Origin: Patella vulgata
Taxonomy: Eukaryota; Mollusca; Gastropoda; Patellidae
Length of the DNA stretch: 64,000 nt
Assembly: GCF_932274485.2 (NCBI RefSeq)
Contig: NC_065884.2
Location: 26,521,622 to 26,585,621 of the forward strand
Direction of reading: 5' to 3'
Positions 46,561-60,436 of the stretch are shown piece after piece. Within the stretch, counting starts at the first letter, position 1. Every line of letters begins with the position of its first letter. The translations under genes and the position numbers were made by a program. The notes under the pieces were generated by a model that ran no database searches, was not told where the DNA came from, and saw only the letters and a list, made by a program, of their open reading frames with translations.

Positions 46561-47375
46561 TATTTGTCAAGTCAGCATCACAGGATTAAACCACCACAGA
46601 TTGTGTTTTTATGGTAAGGGAGTTAAAATGAAATAAAATTTCACTTCATTGCTGAGTAATTTTATTAGCCAGAAATCGCTTAGAAAGCGTCTCCGACGAT
46701 CTGGATCCCCAAGAGCTTCCGGGGCCTAGGCGCCCCCTGGACCCTCGATCGCCTAAGACCTAGGATGGTAGCCCCCCCCCCCTTATCAAGAATTGCTTCC
46801 GCCGGCCCTGAATCTACTTAAAATCGGAGCAATGACATATGGAGTTGATTATGGTCTTGTCATATTAATAATTAATGTCTAATTAATAATTTATATAACA
46901 TGTAAGGCCCAAAGACAGACCTGCAATAGGCAGATTCAGCTCTTACATAATGCCTGTTTAAAAGACAATAGCTGTTTAGTTAGAGAAATATTCGCTCAAG
47001 GAAAACCTGAAGCGTAAATGGGGGTGAAACATGTATTTTAACTTCGTGGCGAGCAGAGGTTGTTAATAACTTGTAAATTTGCTCGTGTAGAGTTAGCTTC
47101 CGAATTTTTTATTATTGTTAGAATGGAACACCTAATTTAATCGATTATTTTTTTCTGCCTGGACCAATGCTGCCCAATGACTTATTATCTCGTTTATTTA
47201 GTTCGGTGCTTCCCCACCTGTTTGACCAGTGGTCCCTCATTCCCACCCTTCCCAATTTTTTTTTAAAACAAAATCGTTACATGATATACTTTATTTCACT
47301 GAATACTAAACTATTAGTATATTTATATCAAATAGGGGTATTGATCTCAGTAGGATCCTTGAGGATGTCAAGGTA

Positions 47376-49567
47376 ATGATCAAGAAGACGAACTCTCAAT
47401 ACTCGAAGACCCTTCAACTGAAAAATGACACTTCAGGCCCGTAGCTAGCCCAAAAATGTTTGGGGCGGGGGCAAGAGCTTCTTGGGGCGCCGATGGTTCT
47501 TCTGGGGGCAACGAGGTACCAACACCTGACGGTCCACGTCGAACGGCACCGTGGATGTGCTCCCCCGCCCCCCACCTCAGTAACTATTTGAAAATAGAGT
47601 TTGCACCTGAGGAACTATGAAAATGACGGAAAATTTCAATTTTAAGGCTGAATTTTCGATATTTGCGTATTATGATCTTTTGATATAAACACTATAAAAA
47701 TTTGAAGGAAGGAATACGACTTTAGCGTACCTATAAAAATATATGAGAAAAACGAAATGTTCGGAATCGGGTTGAACTTTGAAGATTATCACGCCGGGAG
47801 CGGGCTTGAATCAATCTCATCCCCATTGTGAATTTGGAGTGGAAAATGTCCTACAATCTCCAGTTGGCTTTGCTATAGTAGATTTCGCCCTGGGCGTTAT
47901 GCGCGCCCCTCCGGGATGAGGCACCTCAGCAATCATGCCGTTTTGGGCGCCCCATTGATCAAGTCGTGAGTGCTCAACCAGTCTCACTCGGCATTATCCA
48001 TTATGTGCGGCCCAACAATCATGTATGGTCATTATAAGGCGCCCCATCAATCATGTCATTATGGGTGCCCCTCTGGGATAAAGCACCCCACAGATCACGC
48101 CGTTTTGGACGGCCCATCAATCAGTGTCGCTTGGTCTTATAGGCGCCTCACCATTTGGGGGCGCCTCATATATAACGACATAAAACCAAGTGACAATGGT
48201 TGGGCGCCCAACGTGATATGGGGACGTTGGTCGTTGGCTTCGTATTGCGTCCAATAGAAAGGGCGGCTTGGGCGCAAGGGAACTGCCAGTCTTGCCTACC
48301 CCCCCCCCCCCCGACGCTAGCTACGAGCCTAGACAGAGCATAAGGCTGCAGGAGTGACAGTCCATACGAAATCACCCACCCCCTTCCTTGATGAGCCATT
48401 CCTCCCCAGTTGCCCTTGCCTCTAAATTCCTCCCTAAAACTTTGCAATCCCCCTTAGGGAAACATTGATCTAGTACAAATGTTTGAACAGAAACGATATT
48501 GCAACTGCAAAATTTAACTTTCATTTATTTCTTGTTATTCCCACAAAGTACAACATATGAGATTCGCTATTTTTTATTACCAAGACAGCAGTACTATTGC
48601 ATATTATATTATAGTAGTTGATATTGGCAATGTCATTATGACTTTATTAATTTCAATTAATTTTGAAACCCGCCAATTTGACTCATCGTGTATCCGTGCA
48701 GTTCATGCAGTTCAACAGAGGTCAAAGTTTAATGTATATTAGAGAATAAGATATATGATATTAAACAGTTAATAAAGTCAATATAATCAAGATGGCGAAA
48801 ATTGGATTTATATTTATTATCTCTCTTGTAATGGGCACAGTCTGCGGTAAGATTAAAAATTTTTTTTCCTATTTAACAGCCATCTTTACAACTTATGTTA
48901 TTGAGGTCGCATATAATTTTGAATGATCGTAATAAAATTCGGTACGTATCCTATTCTCAGATATATGAAAATATGACTTTTCCCTTTAGGACTCTTATTT
49001 AATCCCATGTATTCAATTGATACCCTATGCATTGATACCCCATGTATTCAATTGATACCCTATGTGTTCATCAAAAAACACATGTGGTATATATGATAAT
49101 AACTAGAGAAAGTTAACCTATTTAACCCTTTCTATTCATTTGTTAATTAAAGTGCGCAGAAGCCACCATATATAATGGTATAAATCTAATCAGGGGAATA
49201 TTACTGTTAGGATTCTTATTTAAACCCTTCTATTCAATTGATAATTAAAGTGCACAGAAACCACATGTGGTATAAATAACAATAACCAGGAGAATATCGG
49301 GAAGAAAATTACCGTTATGATTCTTCTTTAACCCTTTTCTATTCATTAAAACTTTCATAATAAAAGTGCACAGAAGCGACATTTGGTGTGGTATAAAAGA
49401 TAATAATCAGGGGAATATTTAGTGTGGTATATAGCCGGGGATTTTTTTATCGATAATTAACCCTTCCTATTCAAATAATAATTAAAGTACGCCGAAACCA
49501 CTTCTAGTATGTTGCAATCCCCCTGACTGTTAGCTATAAATCCTGCCTTTGCTATATATTATATCCT
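47376..49567 (+). repeat. Upstream/exon-1 block, second unit (orphan)
   Basis: Contains the GC-rich array (47895-48240), a duplicate first exon and the intron 1 tandem repeats (about 49000-49530), but no later exon before the next block begins. It is nearly identical to 50029-52233 and clearly more different from 28403-30650, so the two units in copy B share the more recent origin. Confidence 0.9.
48792..48846 (+). CDS. Orphan duplicate of CUB-gene exon 1
   Basis: Encodes the same 18-residue signal peptide as copy A (MAKIGFIFIISLVMGTVC) and keeps the TGCG|GTAAGA donor. No exons 2-5 follow before the next first exon at 51460. An 18-bp piece of the presumed 5' UTR just before the ATG, present in both other copies, is missing here. 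It could act as an alternative first exon spliced to 56724, skipping 51460, or be inert. Confidence 0.6.
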
Positions 49568-50028
49568 GTATGGTGGCCCATGGTTATCATAATAAATGTG
49601 TAAAAAGTCCACCACAAATATTAAAAACTGTAAAAATAAATTTGAATGGAAATAAAAATTCGCTAAAAAATAACAAAAAAGAAATCGAAAATAAAAACTA
49701 AATTAAATTAAATGAAATAAAAAAATAATTTAAATTAAACATGCATTATGCAAGAGCAAAATCTGCTTATTACAAGTCTTTCTTTAGGCCTGAAATGTTA
49801 TCTAAATTATCAATTAGACATTAATTAACTTATCCAGACCATAATAAACTCTCGATGTCAAGGCTAGCCTTCGATGTAGGCTGGATTAGATTCCTATATG
49901 CCGCTAACGGCCAAAGATAATTAAATCAGAAAAAGTGGATAATCGAGACTATGCTGTTTGTATTAATGATTTTAATAATGATGACCGAGAATATGCAAAA
50001 ATTTCACCCGCTTCTTTCAGGGCATTAC
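49568..50028. other. Junction between the two upstream blocks
   Basis: 49568-49670 starts TATGGTGGCCCATGGTTATC and is the reverse complement relative of 52530-52636. It is followed by AT-rich sequence and, from 49743, a reversed, decayed piece of the GGCATTATGTAAGA MITE. No gene. Confidence 0.65.
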
Positions 50029-52233
50029 TGATCAAGAAGACGAACTCTCAATACTCGAAGACCCTTCAACTGAAAAATGACACTTCAGGCCCGTAGCTAG
50101 CCCAAAAATGTTTGGGGCGGGGGCAAGAGCTTCTTGGGGCGCCGATGGTTCTTCTGGGGGCAACGAGGTACCAACACCTGACGGTCCACGTCGAACGGCA
50201 CCGTGGATGTGCTCCCCCGCCCCCCACCTCAGTAACTATTTGAAAATAGGGTTTGCACCTGAGGAACTATGAAAATGACGGAAAATTTCAATTTTAAGGC
50301 TGAATTTTCGATATTTGCGTATTATGATCTTTTGATATAAACACTATAAAAATTTGAAGGAAGGAATACGACTTTAGCGTACCTATAAAAATTTATGAGA
50401 AAAACGAAATGTTCGGAATCGGGTTGAACTTTGAAGATTATCACGCCGGGAGCGGGCTTGAATCAATCTCATCCCCATTGTGAATTTGGAGTGGAAAATG
50501 TCCTACAATCTCCAGTTGGCTTTGCTATAGTAGATTTCGCCCTGGGCGTTATGCGCGCCCCTCCGGGATGAGGCACCTCAGCAATCATGCCGTTTTGGGC
50601 GCCCCATTGATCAAGTCGTGAGTGCTCAACCAGTCTCACTCGGCATTATCCATTATGTGCGGCCCAACAATCATGTATGGTCATTATAAGGCGCCCCATC
50701 AATCATGTCATTATGGGTGCCCCTCTGGGATAAAGCACCCCACAGATCACGCCGTTTTGGACGGCCCATCAATCAGTGTCGCTTGGTCTTATAGGCGCCT
50801 CACCATTTGGGGGCGCCTCATATATAACGACATAAAACCAAGTGACAATGGTTGGGCGCCCAACGTGATATGGGGACGTTGGTCGTTGGCTTCGTATTGC
50901 GTCCAATAGAAAGGGCGGCTTGGGCGCAAGGGAACTGCCAGTCTTGCCTACCCCCCCCCCCCCACGCTAGCTACGAGCCTAGACAGAGCATAAGGCTGCA
51001 GGAGTGACAGTCCATACGAAATCACCCACCCCCTTCCTTGATGAGCCATTCCTCCCCAGTTGCCCTTGCCTCTAAATTCCTCCCTAAAACTTTGCAATCC
51101 CCCTTAGGGAAACATTGATCTAGTACAAATGTTTGAACAGAAACGATATTGCAACTGCAAAATTTAACTTTCATTTATTTCTTGTTATTCCCACAAAGTA
51201 CAACATATGAGATTCGCTATTTTTTATTACCAAGACAGCAGTACTATTGCATATTATATTATAGTAGTTGATATTGGCAATGTCATTATGACTTTATTAA
51301 TTTCAATTAATTTTGAAACCCGCCAATTTGACTCATCGTGTATCCGTGCAGTTCATGCAGTTCAACAGAGGTCAAAGTTTAATGTATATTAGAGAATAAG
51401 ATATATGATATTAAACAGTTAATAAAGTCAATATACATCCTGAATTATCATCTATCAAGATGGCGAAAATTGGATTTATATTTATTACCTCTCTTGTAAT
51501 GGGCACAGTCTGCAGTAAGATTAAAAAAAAATTTTCCTATTTAACAGCCATCTTTACAACTTATGTTATTGAGGTCGCATATAATTTTGAATGATCGTAA
51601 TAAAATTCGGTACGTATCCTATTCTCAGATATATGAAAATATGACTTTTCCCTTTAGGACTCTTATTTAATCCCATGTATTCAATTGATACCCTATGCAT
51701 TGATACCCCATGTATTCAATTGATACCCTATGTGTTCATCAAAAAACACATGTGGTATATATGATAATAACTAGAGAAAGTTAACCTATTTAACCCTTTC
51801 TATTCATTTGTTAATTAAAGTGCGCAGAAGCCACCATATATAATGGTATAAATCTACCAGGGGAATATTACTGTTAGGATTCTTATTTAAACCCTTCTAT
51901 TCAATTGATAATTAAAGTGCACAGAAACCACATGTGGTATAAATAACAATAACCAGGAGAATATCGGGAAGAAAATTACCGTTATGATTCTTCTTTAACC
52001 CTTTTCTATTCATTAAAACTTTCATAATAAAAGTGCACAGAAGCGACATTTGGTGTGGTATAAAAGATAATAATCAGGGGAATATTTAGTGTGGTATATA
52101 GCCGGGGATTTTTTTTTATCGATAATTAACCCTTCCTATTCAATTAATAATTAAAGTACGCCGAAACCACTTCTAGTATGTTGCAATTCCCCTGACTGTT
52201 AGCTATAAATCCTGCCTTTGCTATATATTATAT
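50029..52233 (+). repeat. Upstream/exon-1 block, third unit (proximal, copy B)
   Basis: Starts at TGATCAAGAAGACGAACTCT, shared with 47376. Carries the GC-rich array (50547-50900), the first exon of copy B and the intron 1 tandem repeats (about 51660-52190). It ends at TATATCC, where a foreign insertion starts. Confidence 0.9.
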
Positions 52234-54390
52234 CCTTGAATGAAAATTTTTTTTTTTTTTTTTTTCTTTTAAATCGAAAAGTGAAATGAAAACTAAAATA
52301 CACATACATGTCTCTACGTGGCCCATCGTTATCATCAGCCCATCGTTATCATTCAATCGGAACTGTAATCGAACGCGCCGAAACCAGAGTTATTTCCCTT
52401 TTCTTCGCGGTCATGTCAGTCAAAAACTTTTGGCATCATGAAATATGAATAGAATTGGAATGGATCGAAAAAATGAAATCAGGGCGCGCCTCAAAAAGAA
52501 GATGTCCAACAAAAGAACCGCAAAAAAGGGCATTTTTTAGTGAATCTTTATTTTCATTCAAATTTATGTTTACAGTTTAATATTTGTGGTTGATTTTTTA
52601 CACATTTCTCTATGATAACTATGGGCCACCATAATCCTGTCGGTGAAAGCAGTAACTTATTTTTAATCCGGAATACGGTACTTACCTTACACCCAAGGGG
52701 ATATTTTTCACACATTGACTGATGGGCCACAAATTTGATCCACCTAAATCATCCCAAAACTGGGGGGTAAAGATAATAATGACTATTCCTACCCTTAAAC
52801 ATGAACGTTCCACCTGGAAAACAATTTGACCAACCATTTAGGGATAATTTGTCAACTAGTTACCTCTTTTTCAAGAATCTCGGGCAATAGGACGAACAAC
52901 TCACAGAGACAGCTTTTTGATCCAGGGGATATGCTAGAATGCACCACATCGCATCTGATCTTTCAAAAAGCCCCTCCTCCCTCCAAAACCCCATAAAAAT
53001 AAACAAACACCCCCAACACATGCAGTTCCAGTTTTCACTGACGGTCCACCACATTCTTTTTAAAATGTCTTGCGATACCCCCCCCCCCCTTTATTATTTC
53101 TAGCAATGTAACCCCTTGTATATTTATATATTTAATTGGATAAGAAAGAATTCTGGTCATGTTAGAGAACGTTTGTAGTCTGTTAGAAATATATTTTGAA
53201 TGTCTTGACCTTGACAGCAGGTACTTTTATGCAGACTGTAAAGGTCCGTTCATACTACATCCGTATACGCATCTGTATCTGTAAATACGTGCGTGAATAC
53301 GTACTGGTATACTTTAGTTACTTTTAGAGAAAGGGTTCAAATAGAATCCGGCACGTATTGTGCACAAAAACAACTGCGTCCGTTAAGCCGGATTGATTGC
53401 TCCCAGAGCGTATTTTTGTAAAGTGCGTCCGGCATTTCGGCTAGTGAGCCGAGCTTTAGCCAATCAGCGAGTACTTTCCCCTTATTACATCATCTCTCCA
53501 AATAGAAATTCAATCCATTCCAAGAAAAGCCTGGCCTTGTGTGCTGTGGATTTGTGTTGTCTTGTGAAGAACATAACATGGACAAGACAGAGGAAATATT
53601 GTCTGAATTTGTCCGGACGAAAATACAATTCTTGCACCAGGTTGTGGTTTTCTCCATATTTCTTTCTTCTTTGTAACAGTTCATGGACCCCTACTCTTTT
53701 TTTTTCTTTCGTCTTTGGGTCCACAAATACAAAAGAAAGACTTCCTCTGTGTCACTGTCAGACTCAATGATTGCAAATGACAATATGTTATCTCTGACAG
53801 ACAATTCAGTCCTGAAAGCCGGACGTTTTCGCGTTTTCTATTTGAACGGCAAAACGCGGATACGGATGCGATACGTTTATGGATGCGGATGTAGTATGAA
53901 CCGAGCTTTACACGTGATCCACAAGAGGGTTGTTTCAATATGTATTAGTTTTTTTTGTTGAAATAGACCCAACAATTCTAATGTTATTTCCGTGGTGAGA
54001 ATCAGACAGTTAAATAAAGTGTTTAAACTAAGTAGGTGTATGTGGATCCAAGGCACATAAAACAGACGTCAAATTCAAATTACAACACGATAAGCGCTTT
54101 AGTATCCCTTTCTATGATTAATCGTCCTAAGGCATTGACTATAAATATCCATGGTGGGGCGGGTGGCGAATGGCACAATGCGTGCTCTTTAGATCACAAG
54201 GTCTGTCATTTAGTCAAAGGGCATGGGTTTGACCTCACAGAAGATCGCCTGTCTAACCTCATGGGTTTTCTTCGGGCTTCAAATATTATATTAACTATTA
54301 TTTAACATGCAATAACATGACAAACAACACAATTTAACCAATCATAGCTTTTCAACATTATATTCATTTTTCATTACATATTTTTGAGAG

Positions 54391-54425
<35 letters not shown>

Positions 54426-57400
54426 CACAAACTATGTCATTTCGGGACTAATACATGGTTCAATTTTATTTCAATAATTCGCTTGCGCGTAGGGGTCTTT
54501 AGCAGTGGGAGGAATCCGCAGGACCCGGAGAAAACCCACGAGGTCGGACTCCTTGTCACGTACAACCGGGGACATATTTTTGAACTATTAATTCTAACAT
54601 AATGCATCTTAATAACAATGTGAGAAAGATAAGCCCATCAAAACTCAATAGATATTTATTTTGCACTGATGGCTGCCTTGCAAATTCCTTTAAAATGAAC
54701 TGATGGGTTTGAGTAAATTCAATAGATATTTATTTTGCACTGATGGCTGCCTTGCAAATTCCTTTAAAATGAACTGTTGGGTTTGAGACAAAAATAAGTT
54801 TTGATTAAATTGAATTTTTTATTTTTATTTGTTGTCTTGGCAAAAATAAATTTTGATTTGATTTAATTAAATTTAATGCCTTAAAGGAGCTAAATCGCTA
54901 ATATTTTGGACCTAGAAATTGGCACAGATGGGTCGCAACACGTATAATAATGTAATATGAATTTATATAAACTGTTTTACATTCAATCGTGTCCGTTTTA
55001 CTGTTAATGGTCATCAGTTATGTTCTGCGAAATACGCCAGAAGTCTCAACCGCAAGTCAGTTTCTAGCGTCTGGTTATTCCAGTCAACACCGATATTATT
55101 TATTGCGCATGCTCTCCAAATAAGAACATGATATCACCGTTTGACATGACTTGTGGAATATGTCTAGCCTCATTTTTTTTAGCACCTTGTTACAAATGGC
55201 GCTGAAACGCATTATGGTACACGATTCGTGTACCAATGGTAAAATGTTTATTTTGTCTTAAATATTGGATATCAGAAGCCCATCTTTTCCAGGTAAGATC
55301 ACAACACCAATGCTGATTTAAATTGCAAAATAATTCGTGTTTTCAATGTCGAAGATTTTGGATGATATTGAGTTACGGACTTAGCTACTTTAAATTGTTT
55401 TGTGATGTGTGTACAGTGTCTGATTTAGGGGGTCTCGGTCACCAGCGTCTATTGCATCACCCTCAGCTTTACACAATTGTATTTTAAACACACTTCATAT
55501 CCCTCTAGTCGTAAGGATGGGGTGTGTGTGTTGGGGGGGGGGGGGGGCGTGAGGGGGGTGTAAGTGGAATAAAAAACCAACACTGTGTGTATATTTGTCT
55601 ACAGTTAACCTTTTATATCCACAGATAGAAGAGCAAATATTGAAATATAATTAATAGTTAGGTTATTTCCACACCCTTTACTTAATTATCATCTCATTAA
55701 AATAACGCCAAAAGTATAATTATAGTTCTAATTGCCTAATCAGTTCTAAATAAATCAAACAAGTTTAAAAATTATTAAAAGGCATCAATACTGTGTCTGT
55801 CGTTGATATCTTAGGGATTGCATTATTCACACGTTATCAGCACTCGTCCAGTTGGTACCTTCCAAAGGTACGGTATAATGGTCTTTACGTTCAAATCTCT
55901 AAATTTTCATCTACAGAATAATCTTCGCTTAAAGTATCTCGAAAAATGGAATGAAATGAAATGGGGTTTAACGTCCCACTGTTCTGCTGCGACTGGGCTA
56001 ATGAAGACAGCCATACGCCATACAGTGTGCTATGAGGGACAGCGGCGCTACGTGCACGCCAATGTGTAACCGGGACCTCGGTTTTCGTGCCATCCGAAAA
56101 ACTAGACAGGTGTTTTTGTCAGGCCCTTCGTCCTACACCACTGACAAGGGGAAGCCACGACGGAAAATCCGATGAACTTTCTCAACCAACACCGGGTGCG
56201 AACCTGCGACCTCCAGGCTAGCAAGTCAGTCTTACCCACCGGGCTCCAGAAGTATCTCGAACGGTTTGGATATGTTTTTCAGCCGACTGTTACCATTTAT
56301 TAGGATCGACATCTTTAGGGACAAAAGAAACCCACAGATCTTTCTAAATGAAAATTAGATCGAATAGTTGTTCCATCAATAATTAGAGTAACGCACCAGA
56401 TAATCCCAATTTAAAGTAACCATGCGTGGTTTGCATTTTTTCGAAATTAAAAAAAAAATGTCCCGGTTTGGATTCAATCGGATTTAAAAACTGACCGACC
56501 AATAGATTGACGGCAACTAAAGATAGCGGCGCTCTTGTTACATAAGGAGCAGCATGAACTGATAGATTTTTTTCGACTGATATTCCAATTGCTATTAGAG
56601 ATTAAGCTGTCACAATATTCAAGTTTTGGGTTCTATTGCGCTAAAATCACCCATAATATAATATCCATTAAAACCATCGTCCTGTTTTTATTCCCATCAC
56701 TAATGTACGCAATTCTTTTTCAGGTTACAGAAGTAATCAGAATTTTTCTCAACCAGAAGTGATAACAACTCCAAATTTCCCATTGCCCTATCCGTCTGAC
56801 GCGAGTTTAAGTTGGGCGTGGTCTAAGCCGACAGGAAGATGGGCGGTTTTGTTTGAAGAATTTGACATACATTGTATGGATACATTATACCTGAAAGACG
56901 ACTCAGCGTAAGTTTATATTTTAAAACTGCTTGTTATCTGTGTCATGGATTAGTCGGGGTATGCTTACTCTTTATAATGTTAATAATAAAAGTTGAGCTG
57001 TAACCAAAGACAAAGAGTGGACTTTCCTAAAGGAAATCGTCAAAATACTAACACCCAATTGTAATGACCTAGTAATATCTTTTGGATTTTCTAGCGAGGT
57101 TACCTCGTGTTAGAGGTGCATGACGGAGTGTCTGCAATCAGGGGCGGAATAAGGGATCGACTGCTGTAGGCGGCACGTTCCGAACGGCCAAGTCACGGGG
57201 GTTCGAAGGACTTCTCAGAGAAAATTTTGAAATTTACATTGCCGGAGTGCGGATTTAGATACATACTGGAACCGATGAATTCGTTCCCCATATCTAGCCA
57301 AAAACAAATGAAATTGGGTTTAACCTTCTGTTCTTCTACAAAAACTGGATATACGGACGGGCAATGTGCCAAGACGGAACATCGTTTCTGCCTACTCGTC

Positions 57401-60397
57401 TTTGAGATCCTGATGTTCAGCTTGGAAGTTCCTCGGAATTTTCCGGTTAGGTTTCCAGTTGTCAGTGGCGCGTATAGTCGTATGGATGGGACGTAAAACC
57501 GAGGCGTGCACGTGGAATTTGCCGTATCACACTTCATTAACAAAGTTGGTTTAGAAAAGTAAGACATTAACCCCATGGACATCTTGATAGTACTATAAGC
57601 ATCTGACATTTCCGTGTGGCAAAGCATCTTAAACAGAATATGGGAAGCTTATTCAAACCGTACATTAAATTTTCACGGCTTTCCTGAACTCATTACTGAT
57701 ATGGATTTATAAGCATTTTTGGATTTAACGTCCTACTTTTCTACTTCGACTGGACTAATGAAGATCGGCATACGCCATACAGTGTGCTACGAGGTCAACT
57801 TTGCACGGACAGTGGCACTACGGCATCTCTTGTATGAAATTTCAACTGTCAACGGTTCTTAGAGTTATACGTCAATGTGTACACGGGACCTTCTCTTATA
57901 TCTATTCCAGCTGCCAAGGGATATTTTACGTCCATTTGTACACGAAAGACTGTACGTTGTCCCTTATTGCCAGGCCCTCTGGCGGTGGTTCAGTGGGTAA
58001 GGCGCTGACTCGCTAACAGGTTCGGGGTTAAATCCCGGTGTTGACCGAGAAAGTTCTCCATGGTTGGAATTCGATATAAGAATAGGCCGTAGCCCTCATA
58101 GCCCACTCACTACGCTACATATATTTCATATATGGCCGTCGTCATTAGCCCAGTCGGTGCATAGAAGTAGGGCGTTAATCCCAATTTCATTTCGTTTCTA
58201 GTACTTATTACAGGAACCATATAAGATACGGATATAACAAGTAGTAGATATAATCTTATTTACTCACTTGATATCCGAATAAGCCGTATCTCATATATTT
58301 CATAAGTAAAGTCCGTCCTTGTTAACGGGAAAGCGGCATCGTTAGGATTCCAAGCAGTTTCCGTGAACTTAATTCAAACGGTTCTGTTCATGGGCTTTGG
58401 TAAACCGTCCTGCAACACTGACAAGGGGTAGCCACGCCCGTACAAAATTTTTTCCGGCAACAACGGGATCGAACACAGGACATCCAGGTTAGGGAGCCAA
58501 TGTCTTACTAACCGAACCACCGCGGCTCCTCAGTGATGTGCTATTTCCACTAGAGCGGGGAATAAAAAATAAGAATAGGCCGTACGCTGCTGCCCGAGCA
58601 AACTTTTTCCCCGTAGCACACTGCATGATTCATGCTCGTCTTCATTGTCCCAGTTAGTAGAAAAGGGTAGACGTTAAACCAAATTTCATTTCTTTGACTA
58701 GACTACGGTTTTATATTTTGTTTGAAAATATAACTAAGTTGTTAAAAGGAGGAACTCGTATCAATTTTAAAAAACTTCTGGATGACATTTATGCTGTTTA
58801 ACATTAAATCGTGCTAGCTTTCTATGAGATCTATAGATTATTGAAAGGAAGAATAGCTTTAAATTCCACAACAAACATCTAATTTATTTTGTTTGTGCAG
58901 CTATGTATTTGTGGCAATTTTTGGATCAGGCACGTTACTGTCTTGTTGTTGTTGTTCTTCTACTTTTTTGCGGGGCGACGCTCTTTCAAAAAAAAAAAAA
59001 AAAAAAAAAGCCCAAGGCTCAGCCAATTCACGTACGTTATACGATCGACATGGAACTTGGCATGCTTGCTCCTTGGAAAATTGCGCTTTGATTTTTTATA
59101 TAATGTCAGAATACCAAGACGAATGCGATTTGTCATAATTTGTTTCTGGTACACAGTGCGTTTATATTTGTTTTATTGTTAGCCACAAAATTGTTGGCTT
59201 GGTAGCCTAGGCCTATGCTATAAAATACAAACTAATTGGCTAATAAGTATACCTCTTAAGATCTTAATATTCATTTAGTGGTATTTAGTAACTGGGTAGA
59301 ATAATAAACTATAACACATACTTATGGAAAACAGTTACTTATTTATTTGGGCGACGTTTCGATCTTTAGACAAACTATAATTTGTTTGAAATATTTATTT
59401 CCTACAGCTTCGTTTTATTTGCACTTTCAGTGGTAAACAACTACCCTTTGACTGTAATCAAAAGCTAACAAAGACAAGAGCTTATTATACTAAAGGATCG
59501 AGTCTTATAATACGATTTACTTCATCTCATGAGTCTGAAGCCCGGAAAGGATTCAAAATAAGGGTCTTGTATGGCAGAGATAAAGGTGAGGACATTTTAC
59601 AAAAATATTCAATGATATATATTGCAGTTCCTTTATTAACCAAACACATCCTCCCACTCATCCATTCATGAATTTGGCCTGATAACGTTTCTCGTATTCC
59701 AGGCATGATATAGCCCGGTTCAATACAGATTGGTCTCTCATTTCGAAAATCATCCGACTGGAGACAACGATTACTGCCTGAATTTATCATTTTTTCCCCA
59801 TTTAATATTAGCTATATCGCTACGCATCAGAAGTACTAGAGAACACCTAGCTGCTGACGAGTACAATACCATAAAACAACGCCTCGTGCATTTACATATG
59901 CATACAAACCGTGATATGTATTTTGTAATATACTTAAAGGAGCAAAACCGTTTTGATTTAAGTCAAAATAAAGTATTAAATTAAATTAAATTGGATTAAT
60001 GTCACTATTCTGCGTAACCCCTTACGTCACCTGGTGTAGTAAATGTGCACTTCGTGAGACCCAGGTAGCGCACGGCGTGTGTCGGTAGGAGAAGAGAAAG
60101 GGGCATCATTCGTTTGTGGAGGTTACCGTCCACTTTCACCTACGATATCGTCGACGAAAACTTGCATGGAGAGCCGAATGGTTAGCGCGTGCGGGTTGTA
60201 TCATAAGGTCTGTCATTAGGTCAACTGGCGTGGTTTCGATTCCCCGGTTGTACATGACAAGGAGTAAGGTCGCCAGTCCAACCTCGTGGGTTTTCTCCGG
60301 TTTCATCCGACTGCTAAAGATCCCTACGCGCAAGCGAATTATTGAAAGAAAACACTGAACCGAAATGAACTAGTTTCTATCGAGTGGACGTTAAATC

Positions 60398-60436
<39 letters not shown>

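Larger units (their letters stand above)
40809..46807. other. Unduplicated spacer between copies A and B
   Basis: No host gene is seen. It holds SINE B at 40953-41245, a MITE at 41602-41909, SINE A pieces at 42573-43130, a complete Tc1-type transposon at 44170-45696 and an old tandem repeat at about 45750-46560. The stretches 41910-42570 and 43140-44165 show nothing recognisable apart from poly-C tracts. Confidence 0.65.

Noticed and set aside
53393-53770. 125-codon ORF inside the 53241-53908 element
   Set aside because: No transposase motif or known domain is visible, and a short MDKTEEILSEF frame overlaps it without a clear gene structure.
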